Shown: positions 35,542 through 44,051, counted from the first letter of the stretch. The stretch is DNA of 64,000 nt from Nocardia crassostreae (GCF_001613405.1 NZ_BDCH01000036.1:111693-175692); one strand, 5' to 3'. Numbers and translations: made by a program. The notes: a model not told the origin generated them from the letters alone.

Positions 35542-35597
35542 GGGGGGCAAGCCCCCGAAACCCCCGAAAGAAAGAAGGGCTTGGGGGCAGCCCCCAA
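35542..35597. repeat. G/C-tract double hairpin element
   Basis: Two G-run/C-run hairpins in 56 bp: GGGGGGC-AA-GCCCCC at 35542-35555 and TTGGGGG-CAG-CCCCCAA at 35581-35597, joined by CCCCC and a purine run (GAAAGAAAGAAG). It lies just past the stop of the AfsR-like gene and may end its transcript. The make-up suggests a dispersed intergenic element; no second copy is inside this window. Confidence 0.45.
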
Positions 35598-35623
35598 ACC
35601 TCCTCTGAGCGGGCGAGCGCGGG

Positions 35624-37126
35624 TTAGTGAGCTGCGGCTAGAGGGAGTTCGCGGTTGGGGGTCGGGGTTGGGGGGATCATGGCGGTCCAGCGGGTGAGGG
35701 TGGATTCGAAGTCGGGGATCTGGGTGAGGGCGGCTCGGTAGCATTCGTCGGCGTCGACATTGCGGCCGAGGCGGCGGAGGGCGGTGTAGCGGACGAGGAG
35801 GTTGTGCGTGCCGACCAGGCCGATGTGGCCGGCGCGGGTTCGTTCGGCGCGTTCGGCGTGGTCGGCGGCTTCGCGGAGGCGGCCGGCGGCCAGGTGGTTC
35901 TGGGCGGCGCGGGCGTGGACGGCGGATTCGAAGCGGGTGCTGCCGGCACGGCGGGCGGCGTGCAGGGCGGCGTCGAAGAGGCGGGCGCCGAGTTCGTCCT
36001 CGCCTTCGCTGGAGAGCACGCCGGCGGCCTCGGTGAGGGCCCACATGGCATTGAGGAGGGTGCCGCGGTGGCTGTCGCCCACGACGGCGCGGGCAGCGGC
36101 GGCCAGGGCCTCGCGATTGCGACCGGCGGCCGAATAAGCCTGGGCCAGGAAGGAATAGGCGATGCGCACGCCTTCGGGGCTGGCGCCGCATCGGTAGAGG
36201 TGCAGGCCGGTGGCGAAATGCCAGGCGGCACGGTGCGGGTCCTGGTCGTAGAGGGCGAGGATGCCCGCGAAAACACTGGTGGTGGCCGCGACCCAGGGTT
36301 CGTTCTCCGGATCGGCATCGGCCGTCAGCCGCTGCACGTGGGCGGCGGCGCGTTCGGGGGCGCTGAATTCCACGACCAGGGCGAAGACCAGCGCCAGCCG
36401 GGCGCGGCGGGCCGCGACCGCATTGCCGTCGCCCTCGGCGGCGCGGATCAGCTCCTCGAGGGCCTTATCGAGATCGACGGTCGCGTCACCGGCCAGCATG
36501 GTCTCCCCCACCGCCAGGGCGAGATCGGCGGCCAGCGCGCGATGCCGCGCCGTACCCGCGGCGGCCATCCGGTACAGCGCGACCAGATTGCGCCGCTCCG
36601 CGGTGAGGAACTCCAGGGTGGCGTCCAGATCGGCCAGTCGCGTGCCCGGATTCGCCGTGGGCGCCAGCGGCAGGTGCAGGCCCGGATGACGCACGCGCAG
36701 CACCGTTTTCATGGTGGCCAGGTAGTAGTCCAGCAGCCGCGTGGTCACATCCACCTCGGCGTCGGCGCCCGAGCGGCCGATGGCGAACAGGCGCATGAGG
36801 TCGTGATAGTGGTAGCGCCCGCGCCCGATGGTCTCGAGCATGCCGCGATCGACGAGCTCCTCACACAGGTCCTCGGCCACCGGCTCGATGGTGTCGAGCA
36901 CCGCCGCGGTGGCCGCGAGCGGCAGATCCGGCAGATCCGCGACGGCCAGCAGCCGGAAGGCGCGCGCGGCCGGGTCCGGAAGTTGTTCGTATCCGGCCCG
37001 GAAGGCCGCGGTCAGCGCGAGATCGCCGACCCGGAACCGGACATCCGGGCGCTGCGCACGGTGCGATCCGTTAAGCGAACCGCACGGTCGGCGATAAGGA
37101 CCGGATTCGATCATGAACGAGTCCAC
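35624..37126 (-). CDS. AfsR-like C-terminal region (winged helix plus TPR) without SARP or NB-ARC
   Basis: 500 residues. Residues 30-115 (DLALTAAFRAGYEQLPDPAA, ARAFRLLAVADLPDLPLAAT, RGRYHYHDLMRLFA) match the winged-helix segment after the NTPase in AfsR/SARP-type regulators. The rest is about eight TPR-like helical pairs (AALAAAARAVVGDSHRGTLL; ADHAERAERTRAGHIGLVGT). The DNA-binding and NTPase parts that normally come first are missing, and the sequence upstream in this frame shows no trace of them. It could be a stand-alone TPR adaptor or the surviving end of a large regulator. The start (GTG, or ATG at 37114) is uncertain. It is divergent from the exported-protein genes. Confidence 0.6.
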   Translation of the reverse strand: MDSFMIESGPYRRPCGSLNGSHRAQRPDVRFRVGDLALTAAFRAGYEQLPDPAARAFRLLAVADLPDLPLAATAAVLDTIEPVAEDLCEELVDRGMLETIGRGRYHYHDLMRLFAIGRSGADAEVDVTTRLLDYYLATMKTVLRVRHPGLHLPLAPTANPGTRLADLDATLEFLTAERRNLVALYRMAAAGTARHRALAADLALAVGETMLAGDATVDLDKALEELIRAAEGDGNAVAARRARLALVFALVVEFSAPERAAAHVQRLTADADPENEPWVAATTSVFAGILALYDQDPHRAAWHFATGLHLYRCGASPEGVRIAYSFLAQAYSAAGRNREALAAAARAVVGDSHRGTLLNAMWALTEAAGVLSSEGEDELGARLFDAALHAARRAGSTRFESAVHARAAQNHLAAGRLREAADHAERAERTRAGHIGLVGTHNLLVRYTALRRLGRNVDADECYRAALTQIPDFESTLTRWTAMIPPTPTPNRELPLAAAH

Positions 37127-37234
37127 CGGATGCCGGTGGCCGCCGGGTGCGGTTGGCGTCAGCCAATTCGGGTCGGTAGCTTGATCACTCGGTCCATCGG
37201 GTCGTGGACCCTATAAGTTGAGAAGGGCAATACC

Positions 37235-37621
37235 TTGAAGAAGATCGTCACCGGAGCCGCCGCGATGGTCGCGGTCGCCGGTTCCCTGTTGGTGGGCACC
37301 GCGGCTCCGGCCAATGCTTATGTCGACAATTGGGGGGCCGTCTCGCTGTCCCCCTCCACGGGTCACGTCGGCTATTCCTGGGACGCCCCCAGCCGCGAGA
37401 ACGCCAAGAACGCCGCGCTGAGCGAATGCCCGTTCTCCGACTGCAAGATCGTCGCCAGCTTCGCCAACGGCTGCGGTATGATCGCATTCTCCAACCGAGC
37501 CGGGCTCTACACCTACGGTGCGGCGTACTCGAAGTCGGCCGCGCGGGCGGAGGCGCTGAACCGGAACCGGTCCGACGCCTACGTCTACCACTGGAACCGC
37601 ACCACCGGTTACGACCTCTGA
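37235..37621 (+). CDS. secreted DUF4189 protein
   Basis: 128 residues, TTG start after AGAAGG. A signal peptide (MKKIVTGAAAMVAVAGSLLV, cleavage after ANA) precedes a mature domain of about 100 residues. DUF4189 features are WGAVSLSPSTGHVGYSWDAP, the paired cysteines in ALSECPFSDCKIVASFANGC, and GAAYSKSAARAEALNR. It is exported and probably disulfide-stabilised; the function of the domain is unknown. It precedes an MTB12-type lipoprotein gene by 36 nt on the same strand, and the two end at a strong terminator, so they form a two-gene secreted-protein unit. Confidence 0.85.
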   Translation: MKKIVTGAAAMVAVAGSLLVGTAAPANAYVDNWGAVSLSPSTGHVGYSWDAPSRENAKNAALSECPFSDCKIVASFANGCGMIAFSNRAGLYTYGAAYSKSAARAEALNRNRSDAYVYHWNRTTGYDL

Positions 37622-37657
37622 TTGTCGAGTACGCACCTTTCGTAGGGGAGAATTTCG

Positions 37658-38215
37658 TTGAAGCACACCATCTTCCGCGCGACCGCCGCCCTGGCGATCG
37701 CCGCCTCGGCCTTCGCCATGGCCTCGTGCAGCTCCAGTGAGAGCACCACCAATACCGCCGCCACCACCTCGGCCGCCGCCACCGACGCCCCCAAGTTCGA
37801 GGGCGGGGTGGAGGACGGCGGCGAGATCACCGGCGCGCCGTCCACCTCCGCGGTCGCCAACCTGCCCAAGCCGACGGTGCAGGAACTGAACGACAAGATC
37901 ACCAAGGCGTTCGACCCCGCCATCGACGCCAAGACCAAGGTCGACTGGATCGAAAACGCGGGCCAGGACCCGCAATTGGTCGCCAAACTGGTCGACGCCG
38001 CCAAGAAGAACGACGTCACCGTCGAGATCATCGGCGTCGGCGAGCCCGTCGACGGCAAGCTGAAGGCCGACGCCAAGATCACCATCGGCGGCACCCCGGT
38101 CGAGAACGGCTCGGTCTCCTTCGTCGCCGACGGCAACGAATGGAAGGTCGACCACGCCTTCGCCTGCAATATCGTCAAGACCGCCAAGCTCGATTCGGCC
38201 GCCTGCCAGGAGTAG
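37658..38215 (+). CDS. MTB12-like low-molecular-weight antigen lipoprotein
   Basis: 185 residues, TTG start behind GGGGAG. Signal peptide with lipobox AMASC (Cys24), a Ser/Thr/Ala-rich linker, then the MTB12 C-terminal fold: LPKPTVQELNDKITKAFDPA, DAKTKVDWIENAGQDPQLVA, ADAKITIGGTPVENGSVSFV and DGNEWKVDHAFACNIVKTAK. M. tuberculosis CFP-2/MTB12 is a secreted T-cell antigen without known activity; this homologue keeps a lipid anchor. It is followed by a 14-bp hairpin terminator. It is probably an abundant surface protein, since both genes in the unit use TTG starts with good ribosome sites. Confidence 0.88.
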   Translation: MKHTIFRATAALAIAASAFAMASCSSSESTTNTAATTSAAATDAPKFEGGVEDGGEITGAPSTSAVANLPKPTVQELNDKITKAFDPAIDAKTKVDWIENAGQDPQLVAKLVDAAKKNDVTVEIIGVGEPVDGKLKADAKITIGGTPVENGSVSFVADGNEWKVDHAFACNIVKTAKLDSAACQE

Positions 38216-38235
38216 TCGGCACGCGTGAGCTTTTC

Positions 38236-38265
38236 CGGCCCCGGCAGCGGACGCTGCCGGGGCCG
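38236..38265 (+). terminator. 14-bp perfect GC hairpin
   Basis: CGGCCCCGGCAGCG (38236-38249), GA loop, CGCTGCCGGGGCCG (38252-38265); 20 bp after the MTB12-like gene. An extremely stable stem with no T-run. Confidence 0.7.
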
Positions 38266-38303
38266 ATTGCGTACAGGGCGCGGTGAAGACCGGCTTCAAC
38301 AGC

Positions 38304-38339
38304 GAGAGCGCCCGGCAGCTCTTGCTGCCGGGCGCTCTC
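38304..38339 (-). terminator. 15-bp perfect hairpin after rnj
   Basis: GAGAGCGCCCGGCAG (38304-38318), CTCTTG loop, CTGCCGGGCGCTCTC (38325-38339), 28 bp beyond the rnj stop. Together with the hairpin at 38236 it separates two converging units. Confidence 0.7.
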
Positions 38340-38367
38340 TACTTGCTGCCCTTGATGTTTCGGGTCG

Positions 38368-40452
38368 TCAGACCCCGATGACGGTGGGGACGATCATCGG
38401 GCGGCGGCGGTACTTCTCCGCCACCCAGCGGCCGACGACGCGGCGCACGCCCTGGGCGATGCGGTGGGTGTCGGTGACACCCTCGCCCACCAGGCGGCGA
38501 AGTTCGGCTTCGACGAGTTCCTGGGCGTCGACCAGGGCTTCCGGATCGTCGGAGAAGCCGCGACCGTGGACTTCCGGTGCGCTGACGGCCTTGCCGGTGG
38601 TGGAGTCGACGGCGACGGTAATGGAGATGAAGCCGCCTTCGCCGAGGACCAGGCGATCGGACAGGGTGGATTCGCCGACATCGCCGACCGAGAGGCCGTC
38701 GACGTAGACCTGGCCGACGCGCATGCGGCCGGTGATGGTGGCGATGCCGTCGACCAGGTCGACCACGACGCCGTTCTCCGCCAGCACGACTCGCTCCTCG
38801 GGGACGCCGGTGGCCACGGCCAGGGCGCCATTGGCGCGCAGGTGGCGCCATTCGCCGTGCACCGGCATGGCATTGGTGGGGCGCACCGCGTTGTAGAGGT
38901 AGAGCAGTTCACCGGCCGAAGCATGGCCGGAGACATGGACTTTCGCGTTCTGCTGGGTGACCACGGTGGCGCCGAGCCGGGCCAGGCCGTTCACCACGGC
39001 GAAGACGGCCTTCTCATTGCCGGGGATGAGCGAGGAGGCCAGCACCACGAGATCGTCGGCGCGAATATTGATCTGGCGGTGATCGCCGCGCGCCATGCGC
39101 GAGAGCGCCGAGAGCGGTTCGCCCTGCGAGCCGGTGGAGATGAGCACCAGCTTGTGCACCGGCAGATTCGCGGCCTGATCCAGATCGACCACCAGACCGT
39201 CCGGCACATCCAGATAGCCGAGATCCTGCGCGATCTGCATATTGCGGACCATGGACCGGCCGACGAAGCAGATGCGGCGGTCGTAGCGCTGGGCCACCTC
39301 CACCACCTGCTGGATGCGATGCACGTGGGAGGCGAAGGAGGCCACGATGACCCGGCCCTTGGCCTTGCCGATCACATTGTCGAGCACCGGGCCGATCTCG
39401 CGCTCGGGGGTCACGAACCCGGGCACCTCGGCATTGGTGGAGTCCACCAGGAACAGGTCCACGCCCTCGTCACCGAGGCGGGAGAACCCGGCCAGGTCGG
39501 TGAGGCGGCCGTCCAGCGGTAGCTGGTCGAGCTTGATATCGCCGGTGTGCAGCGCCAACCCGGCCGGGGTGCGCACCGCGACCGCGATGGCATCCGGAAT
39601 CGAGTGGTTGACGGCGAAGTACTCGCAGTCGAACGGTCCGTGCTGGGTGCGCTGCCCCTCCACGACCTCGATCAGCTTGGGCTGCAAGCGATGTTCGCGG
39701 CACTTGGCGGCGACCAGCGCGAGGGTGAACTTCGCGCCGATGACCGGGATATCACGCTTGAGCCGCAGGAGGAACGGCACGGCGCCGATGTGGTCCTCGT
39801 GCCCGTGGGTGAGGACGACGGCTTCGATGTCATCCATCCGGTCCTCGATGGGACCGAAATCGGGCAGGATCAGATCCACGCCCGGCTGCTGGCCCTCGGG
39901 GAACAGCACACCGCAGTCGATGATGAGCAGCTTGCCGCCGTACTCGAAAACGGTCATATTGCGGCCGATTTCGCCGATGCCGCCGAGCGCGAACACCCGC
40001 AGGCCGCCCTTGGGGGCCTTGGGCGGGGTGCCCATGGCGTGCGGATCGCGCCGCGATTCGGTCTCCGCCTGATCACCGCGGTCCGAGCGCCCGGACTGCC
40101 GGGACCGGCCGCCGGGGCGACGCCCGCGATCGGACTGACGGGACCGGCCCGGGCCGGAGTCCTCCTGCCGCGCCTTGGCCGGAGCGGCTTCCGGCTGTGC
40201 GGCCTTGGTTTCCGTCACGTTCTCGGTCTGCGCGCTCTGGGCCTGCGCCGATCTGGATCGGCCCGCGGTACCATTGCGGCCGCGGCCCGACCGGCCGCCC
40301 TGCTCGGCGGCAGTCTCCTGCGGCGCGGCGGCTTCCGGCTTGGTCTGTTCCGGCTGCGCGGCAACCGGTTCCGGGCGTGCGGCCACCGGAGCGGGTGCAC
40401 CCGCGGCGCGGCTGGCGGTACGGCGCGGCCGACGTCCCACGGGGCCGGTCAT
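38368..40452 (-). CDS. rnj: ribonuclease J
   Basis: 694 residues. The metallo-beta-lactamase motif HGHEDHIGAVPFLL, with later His/Asp ligands (NHSIPDAIAV, LHTGDIKLD), and the beta-CASP motif A-C residues (VDSTNAEVPG; FASHVHRIQQV; VSGHASAGEL) are intact, followed by the RNase J C-terminal domain. It has 5'-3' exonuclease and endonuclease action in rRNA maturation and mRNA decay. The first ~140 residues are a disordered Arg/Gln/Ser/Pro-rich extension absent from the 558-residue M. tuberculosis enzyme; it probably binds RNA or partners. The ATG overlaps the dapA stop by 4 bp, as in mycobacteria, and upstream dapA is coupled. Confidence 0.93.
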   Translation of the reverse strand: MTGPVGRRPRRTASRAAGAPAPVAARPEPVAAQPEQTKPEAAAPQETAAEQGGRSGRGRNGTAGRSRSAQAQSAQTENVTETKAAQPEAAPAKARQEDSGPGRSRQSDRGRRPGGRSRQSGRSDRGDQAETESRRDPHAMGTPPKAPKGGLRVFALGGIGEIGRNMTVFEYGGKLLIIDCGVLFPEGQQPGVDLILPDFGPIEDRMDDIEAVVLTHGHEDHIGAVPFLLRLKRDIPVIGAKFTLALVAAKCREHRLQPKLIEVVEGQRTQHGPFDCEYFAVNHSIPDAIAVAVRTPAGLALHTGDIKLDQLPLDGRLTDLAGFSRLGDEGVDLFLVDSTNAEVPGFVTPEREIGPVLDNVIGKAKGRVIVASFASHVHRIQQVVEVAQRYDRRICFVGRSMVRNMQIAQDLGYLDVPDGLVVDLDQAANLPVHKLVLISTGSQGEPLSALSRMARGDHRQINIRADDLVVLASSLIPGNEKAVFAVVNGLARLGATVVTQQNAKVHVSGHASAGELLYLYNAVRPTNAMPVHGEWRHLRANGALAVATGVPEERVVLAENGVVVDLVDGIATITGRMRVGQVYVDGLSVGDVGESTLSDRLVLGEGGFISITVAVDSTTGKAVSAPEVHGRGFSDDPEALVDAQELVEAELRRLVGEGVTDTHRIAQGVRRVVGRWVAEKYRRRPMIVPTVIGV

Positions 40453-41357
40453 GCAAGCACCCCGGCTGCTCGCAGGTCAACGGCGAGCTCGTCGAGTTGT
40501 TCTGTCGTCGGCATGAGTTGTGGCAACCGTGGCTCGCCCACCTCCACGCCGAGCAGGCGCAGCGCGCCCTTGGTCATGGCGACCCCGCCGAGGCGGGCCA
40601 TGGCGCGGTTGAGCGGGATCATGCTGACATTGATCTCGCGGGCCCGCGCCACGTCACCGGCCAGGTAGGCCTCGCGCAGCGCACGCAGCCGATCGGGCAC
40701 CAGATGTCCGATGACGCTGATGAATCCGGTGGCGCCCAGCGACAGCCACGGCAGGTTGAGCACATCGTCACCGGAGTAGAAGGCCAGTCCGGTCTCGGCA
40801 ATGAGCTCGGCGCCCGCGTTCAGATCGCCCTTGGCGTCCTTGACCGCGACGATGTTGGGATGCTCGGCGAGACGGCGAATGGTGTCGGAGGCAATGGGCA
40901 CCACCGAGCGCGGCGGAATGTCGTAGAGGGTCACCGGCAGATCGGTGGCGTCCGCGATGGCGGTGAAGTGCGCGAGCAGCCCGTCCTGGGAGGGCCGCGA
41001 GTAGTACGGGGTGACGACGAGCAGCCCGTGCGCCCCGGCGCGCTGCGCATTGCGCGCCAGCTCGATGCTGTGGGCGGTGTCGTAGGTGCCCGCGCCCGCG
41101 ATGACGGTGGCGCGGTCGCCCACGGCGTCGACCACGGCGTGCAGCAGATCGAACTTCTCCGACTCGGTGGTGGTCGGGGACTCTCCGGTGGTTCCCGAGA
41201 TGGCGAGCAGGTCGACGCCGCCGTCGACCAGGCGGGCGGCCAGTCCGACGTCGGCATCGACATCGAGCTTGCCTTCGGCCGTAAAGGGAGTCACCATCGC
41301 GACACCTACTGTGCCGGACGCGTGCAGCTCAATTCGCGTCGATTCACCGTTCGTCAT
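40449..41357 (-). CDS. dapA: 4-hydroxy-tetrahydrodipicolinate synthase
   Basis: 302 residues. DapA motifs: GVAMVTPFTAEGKLD, AISGTTGESPTTTESEKFDL (substrate loop with Thr-Thr), VTPYYSRPSQDGLLAHF, Tyr in LPVTLYDIPPRS, the Schiff-base Lys in NIVAVKDAKGDLNAGAELIA, and YSGDDVLNLPWLSLGATGFI. It condenses pyruvate with aspartate semialdehyde in the lysine/diaminopimelate pathway, needed for peptidoglycan. The ATG MTNGES was taken as start; a GTG-like start three codons upstream is possible. Its stop overlaps the rnj start (ATGA type). dapB, the next enzyme, is 10 kb away in this window. Confidence 0.94.
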   Translation of the reverse strand: MTNGESTRIELHASGTVGVAMVTPFTAEGKLDVDADVGLAARLVDGGVDLLAISGTTGESPTTTESEKFDLLHAVVDAVGDRATVIAGAGTYDTAHSIELARNAQRAGAHGLLVVTPYYSRPSQDGLLAHFTAIADATDLPVTLYDIPPRSVVPIASDTIRRLAEHPNIVAVKDAKGDLNAGAELIAETGLAFYSGDDVLNLPWLSLGATGFISVIGHLVPDRLRALREAYLAGDVARAREINVSMIPLNRAMARLGGVAMTKGALRLLGVEVGEPRLPQLMPTTEQLDELAVDLRAAGVLA

Positions 41358-41504
41358 AGACAGCAAGGCTACCCGGTCACCTGAACGGGATTTACATCCT
41401 TATACCCGAACCACCGCTGGCCCGACGGCGATTTGCCTCACTCGCCCCACTATGACGCCAAAACTTTCCTTGAATGACGTCAGCGATGACATCACACTGG
41501 TGTC

Positions 41505-41954
41505 ATGGATCTCAACAAGTACACCGACCAGCTACGCGAAAACCTCATTGCCGCCGCCGCCCTGGGCGATGAGAAGACCCAGGCCACCGCCGCCGCCCTG
41601 GCCGCGGCCACCGAGAACTCGGCCCGCCTCGTACTGCTGGCCGCACTGTCGGAGCTGGCCACCGAGGTCACCACCGCGGTCGGCGACCGCACGGTGCACG
41701 TCTCCGTCGACGGCACCGACGCCCATATCGACGTCCGCAAGACCGCCACCGGCGACGAACACCCCAGTTTCGAGGAGATGACCGGCGATATCAGCCGGGT
41801 CACCCTGCGCCTGGTCGAGCAGATCAAATCCCGCGCCGAGGAAGCCGCCGCGCAGAGCGGCATGTCGCTCAACTCCTGGCTGTCGACCACGGTGCAGAGC
41901 GCGCTGCGCGATCAGATGAAGCGCGGCGGCGCGGGCCGCTGCGACACTCCCTGA
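41505..41954 (+). CDS. HicB/RHH-type small DNA-binding-like protein
   Basis: 149 residues. The N-terminal ~70 residues are helical and Ala-rich (LNKYTDQLRENLIAAAALGD), the middle holds a short strand (DRTVHVSVDGTDAHIDVRKT), and the C-terminal ~45 residues (ISRVTLRLVEQIKSRAEEAA, AQSGMSLNSWLSTTVQSALR) match ribbon-helix-helix motifs of HicB-type antitoxins. No toxin gene is adjacent, so it is more likely an orphan RHH regulator. ATG start, no strong ribosome site. In M. tuberculosis thyX follows dapA; it is not here, and this gene takes its place. Confidence 0.65.
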   Translation: MDLNKYTDQLRENLIAAAALGDEKTQATAAALAAATENSARLVLLAALSELATEVTTAVGDRTVHVSVDGTDAHIDVRKTATGDEHPSFEEMTGDISRVTLRLVEQIKSRAEEAAAQSGMSLNSWLSTTVQSALRDQMKRGGAGRCDTP

Positions 41955-42002
41955 GCCCGAGGGGTTCGGTAAGCCCCTGCGGCACAACGGGAACCGGCCC
42001 GC

Positions 42003-43052
42003 TCAGTCCATCACGGTGACTTTGCCGTCGGTGTCGATCTCGGTGCGGCGGTCCTGATCGGGGGCGTGCGCGAGGACGGTGGCGAGGACCCGGCGGCCCA
42101 GCGGGAGCACGCGGACGGTCACCGAACCGGTATTGGTGGCGTCGAGTTCGCGGGTGGCGGCGTCGATGACGCGTTTGCGCACCCATTCGGGGACTCCGGC
42201 GAAGCCGCCGTCGTCCAGCAGCACCACTTCGACACCGCGCGAGCGGGCCCCGCGGGCGGCGTCGCTGAGTTCGTCGGTGACCAGTTGCGGTGCGCGCAGG
42301 CCGTCGCGGAGTTCGGCTTCCAGCAGGCGGCATTCCTCGCGCTCGGCGGCGGAGAGTTCGGCGCCGTCGGCGATGCGCTCGAGAATGTCGCGGGCGACGC
42401 GGTCCAGCCGCGCGAGCTGACGGGTGCGCTCGCTGTCGGCGGCGGCCATGGTGGCCTCGGCGGCGGCGCGCAGCATGGCGTCCTCGCGCAGGATGCGCAG
42501 CGATCGCTGCATGGGGCGCATGACCGCGGCGAAGACGGAGATGGCGGCCACGGTGCCGATGGGGACCAGCGAGCCGATCATGGCGCTGGAGTCGATCTGG
42601 GCGTCCAGCCCGGCCGCGACCAGGACTCCGGCGACCGCGAGCACACCGGCCCAGGCGGTGCGGACCCGGCCGCGCAGCACCAGGACCGCGAAGACGTAGG
42701 ACGACGCGAAGGCGGACCAGACCGAGTGGTGCGCCCGCTCGGTCGTGGCGGTGACCACCATGAGGGCGGTGGCGACCGGCCCGGCCGCGGCCGCGAACAG
42801 CGCCACCGGCAGCGGCAGCGGATCCACCGGCATGGCGACCACGACCGCGGCGGCGCTCAGCATGAGGGCCATGCCGAGCAGGGCCGCCCACTGCGGCGCG
42901 GGACCGAAGTACGGGATCATGTAGAGCGCGATGGTCGCTTCGAGAATGAGCAGGAACAACCAGGCCGAGCGACCGCGCAGGCCCAGCAGATCGCGCAGCC
43001 CGAAGCGGGAATCCAGGTCCGCCGTGCGGGTGTCAGCGAAGGCCATCGCCAC
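42003..43052 (-). CDS. six-helix membrane protein with kinase-like cytosolic tail
   Basis: 349 residues. Six hydrophobic helices occupy about 28-165 (AWLFLLILEATIALYMIPYF; VVVAMPVDPLPLPVALFAAA; ASSYVFAVLVLRGRVR). The cytosolic part has a helical segment like a kinase dimerisation helix (SERTRQLARLDRVARDILER) without the usual histidine, then a degenerate ATPase-like region (LATVLAHAPDQDRRTEIDTD). Such proteins occur next to full histidine kinases in Nocardia-type genomes and may modulate them. Its start overlaps the kinase remnant upstream by 20 bp, so they were once coupled. The loss of that kinase (see next entries) may leave this protein without a partner. Confidence 0.65.
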   Translation of the reverse strand: MAMAFADTRTADLDSRFGLRDLLGLRGRSAWLFLLILEATIALYMIPYFGPAPQWAALLGMALMLSAAAVVVAMPVDPLPLPVALFAAAAGPVATALMVVTATTERAHHSVWSAFASSYVFAVLVLRGRVRTAWAGVLAVAGVLVAAGLDAQIDSSAMIGSLVPIGTVAAISVFAAVMRPMQRSLRILREDAMLRAAAEATMAAADSERTRQLARLDRVARDILERIADGAELSAAEREECRLLEAELRDGLRAPQLVTDELSDAARGARSRGVEVVLLDDGGFAGVPEWVRKRVIDAATRELDATNTGSVTVRVLPLGRRVLATVLAHAPDQDRRTEIDTDGKVTVMD

Positions 43053-43335
43053 CCCAGACCAAGGTCACGGTGGTGCCCTCGTCGGGCTGGGATTCGACGA
43101 ACCCGGAGCCGCCCGCCAATTGGCGCATGCGGCCGAGAATGCTCATCGAGATGCCGAGCCGGTCGGCCGAGACGGCGGCGAGGTCGAAACCCGCGCCGTC
43201 GTCGGCGAACACGATGCGAATGCTGCCCGCGCTGACGGTGGCCGTGACGGTGCGGCGCACCTCGCGGCCGGGAACCGCGCCGTGGCGCAGGCTGTTTCGC
43301 ACCGCTTCGGTGAGTGCGGCGGCAATGGTGCTGGC
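43033..43335 (-). pseudogene. histidine kinase remnant (ATPase domain tail)
   Basis: About 100 codons of a HATPase_c domain: N-box ASTIAAALTEAVRNSLRHG, G1-box IVFADDGAGFDLAAVSADRL and G2-like GISMSILGRMRQLAGGSGFV. Everything before the N-box (sensor, His helix) is missing. The DNA directly upstream instead belongs to a flavodoxin-like gene, so a deletion has joined the two. A GTG at 43302 could start a short product, but it would lack part of the nucleotide site. It overlaps the following membrane protein gene by 20 bp. Confidence 0.7.
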
Positions 43336-43448
43336 CGCACCACCTCGACACCCTCGATCTCCGTATCCGTCGCGCCCGACACCACCGCCTCGAACATTTC
43401 CTGCGTATGCGGTGAGGGCGTGTGATGAATGATCAGCAGTCTCGCCAC
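43336..43448 (-). pseudogene. flavodoxin-family N-terminal remnant
   Basis: GTG start and 38 codons reading MARLLIIHHTPSPHTQEMFE, then AVVSGATDTEIEGVEVVR, the first strand, FMN-phosphate loop region and first helix of an NADPH-dependent FMN reductase/flavodoxin-type protein (normally about 150-200 residues). After VVR the frame enters the kinase DNA in the wrong frame and stops at 43143. The junction lies at about 43325-43340. The remnant can no longer bind flavin. Confidence 0.65.
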
Positions 43449-43519
43449 GCGGTCGAGCCTATAGGGTTGCGGGCGAACCGGATCGGTCCGGACAGCGCGT
43501 GGTGAAGGGATGGCCGAAG

Positions 43520-44038
43520 ATGTCGGACGCATCGTCGAAGGTGCTCCTCGACGACTTCGAGAACAAGGACAACTGGGAAGTGGCGGGGGCCGGGGCCGAC
43601 CGGACGCATCTCACCACCTTCGCGGAGGGGGCGCCGGGCAAGGAGCTCGCCGCGTTCGCCAGCGGGGAGACGGGGCGCGATCATCGGGCGCTGGTGCTGC
43701 TGATCCGGCAGGCGAGCGATGATCTCGAGGTGGAGTTGGTCGCCAAGTCGGGCGAAACCTTCTCCATTGCCGGGCAATTGGCGGCGCTGAACCTGTGGGT
43801 GCGGTCGCCGCACGCCTCGATCCGGGTGTACGCCCGGCTCGGCAATACCGCCGAGGAGCACGAACTGCTCATCGGCAAGGTGACGGTCGGCGGCGATTGG
43901 CAGCATGTGGAGCACGCTGTCGGCGAGGACATCAAGGACGCGCGCCTGCTCGGGCTGAAGACCCGGCTGGTGGATGTGGTCAAGACGCAGGGCGAGGTCA
44001 TGATCCTGCTCGACGATCTGACCGCGCGCACCAAGTAA
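43520..44038 (+). CDS. hypothetical beta-rich protein (carbohydrate-binding-like fold)
   Basis: 172 residues from the ATG (MSDASSKVLLDDFENKDNWE); a GTG at 43499 adds seven residues. The pattern of strands and the pieces LLDDFENKDNWEVAG, IAGQLAALNLWVRSPHASIR and VDVVKTQGEVMILLDDLTAR look like a jelly-roll domain of the type seen in FlaA/CBM-like proteins (DF-x-D-x-W start, DDL-x end). No signal peptide, so cytosolic if this start is right. Function unknown. It is divergent from the flavodoxin remnant and ends at a bidirectional hairpin shared with the MFS gene. Confidence 0.6.
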   Translation: MSDASSKVLLDDFENKDNWEVAGAGADRTHLTTFAEGAPGKELAAFASGETGRDHRALVLLIRQASDDLEVELVAKSGETFSIAGQLAALNLWVRSPHASIRVYARLGNTAEEHELLIGKVTVGGDWQHVEHAVGEDIKDARLLGLKTRLVDVVKTQGEVMILLDDLTARTK

Positions 44039-44051
44039 GCGGCACAACGAC

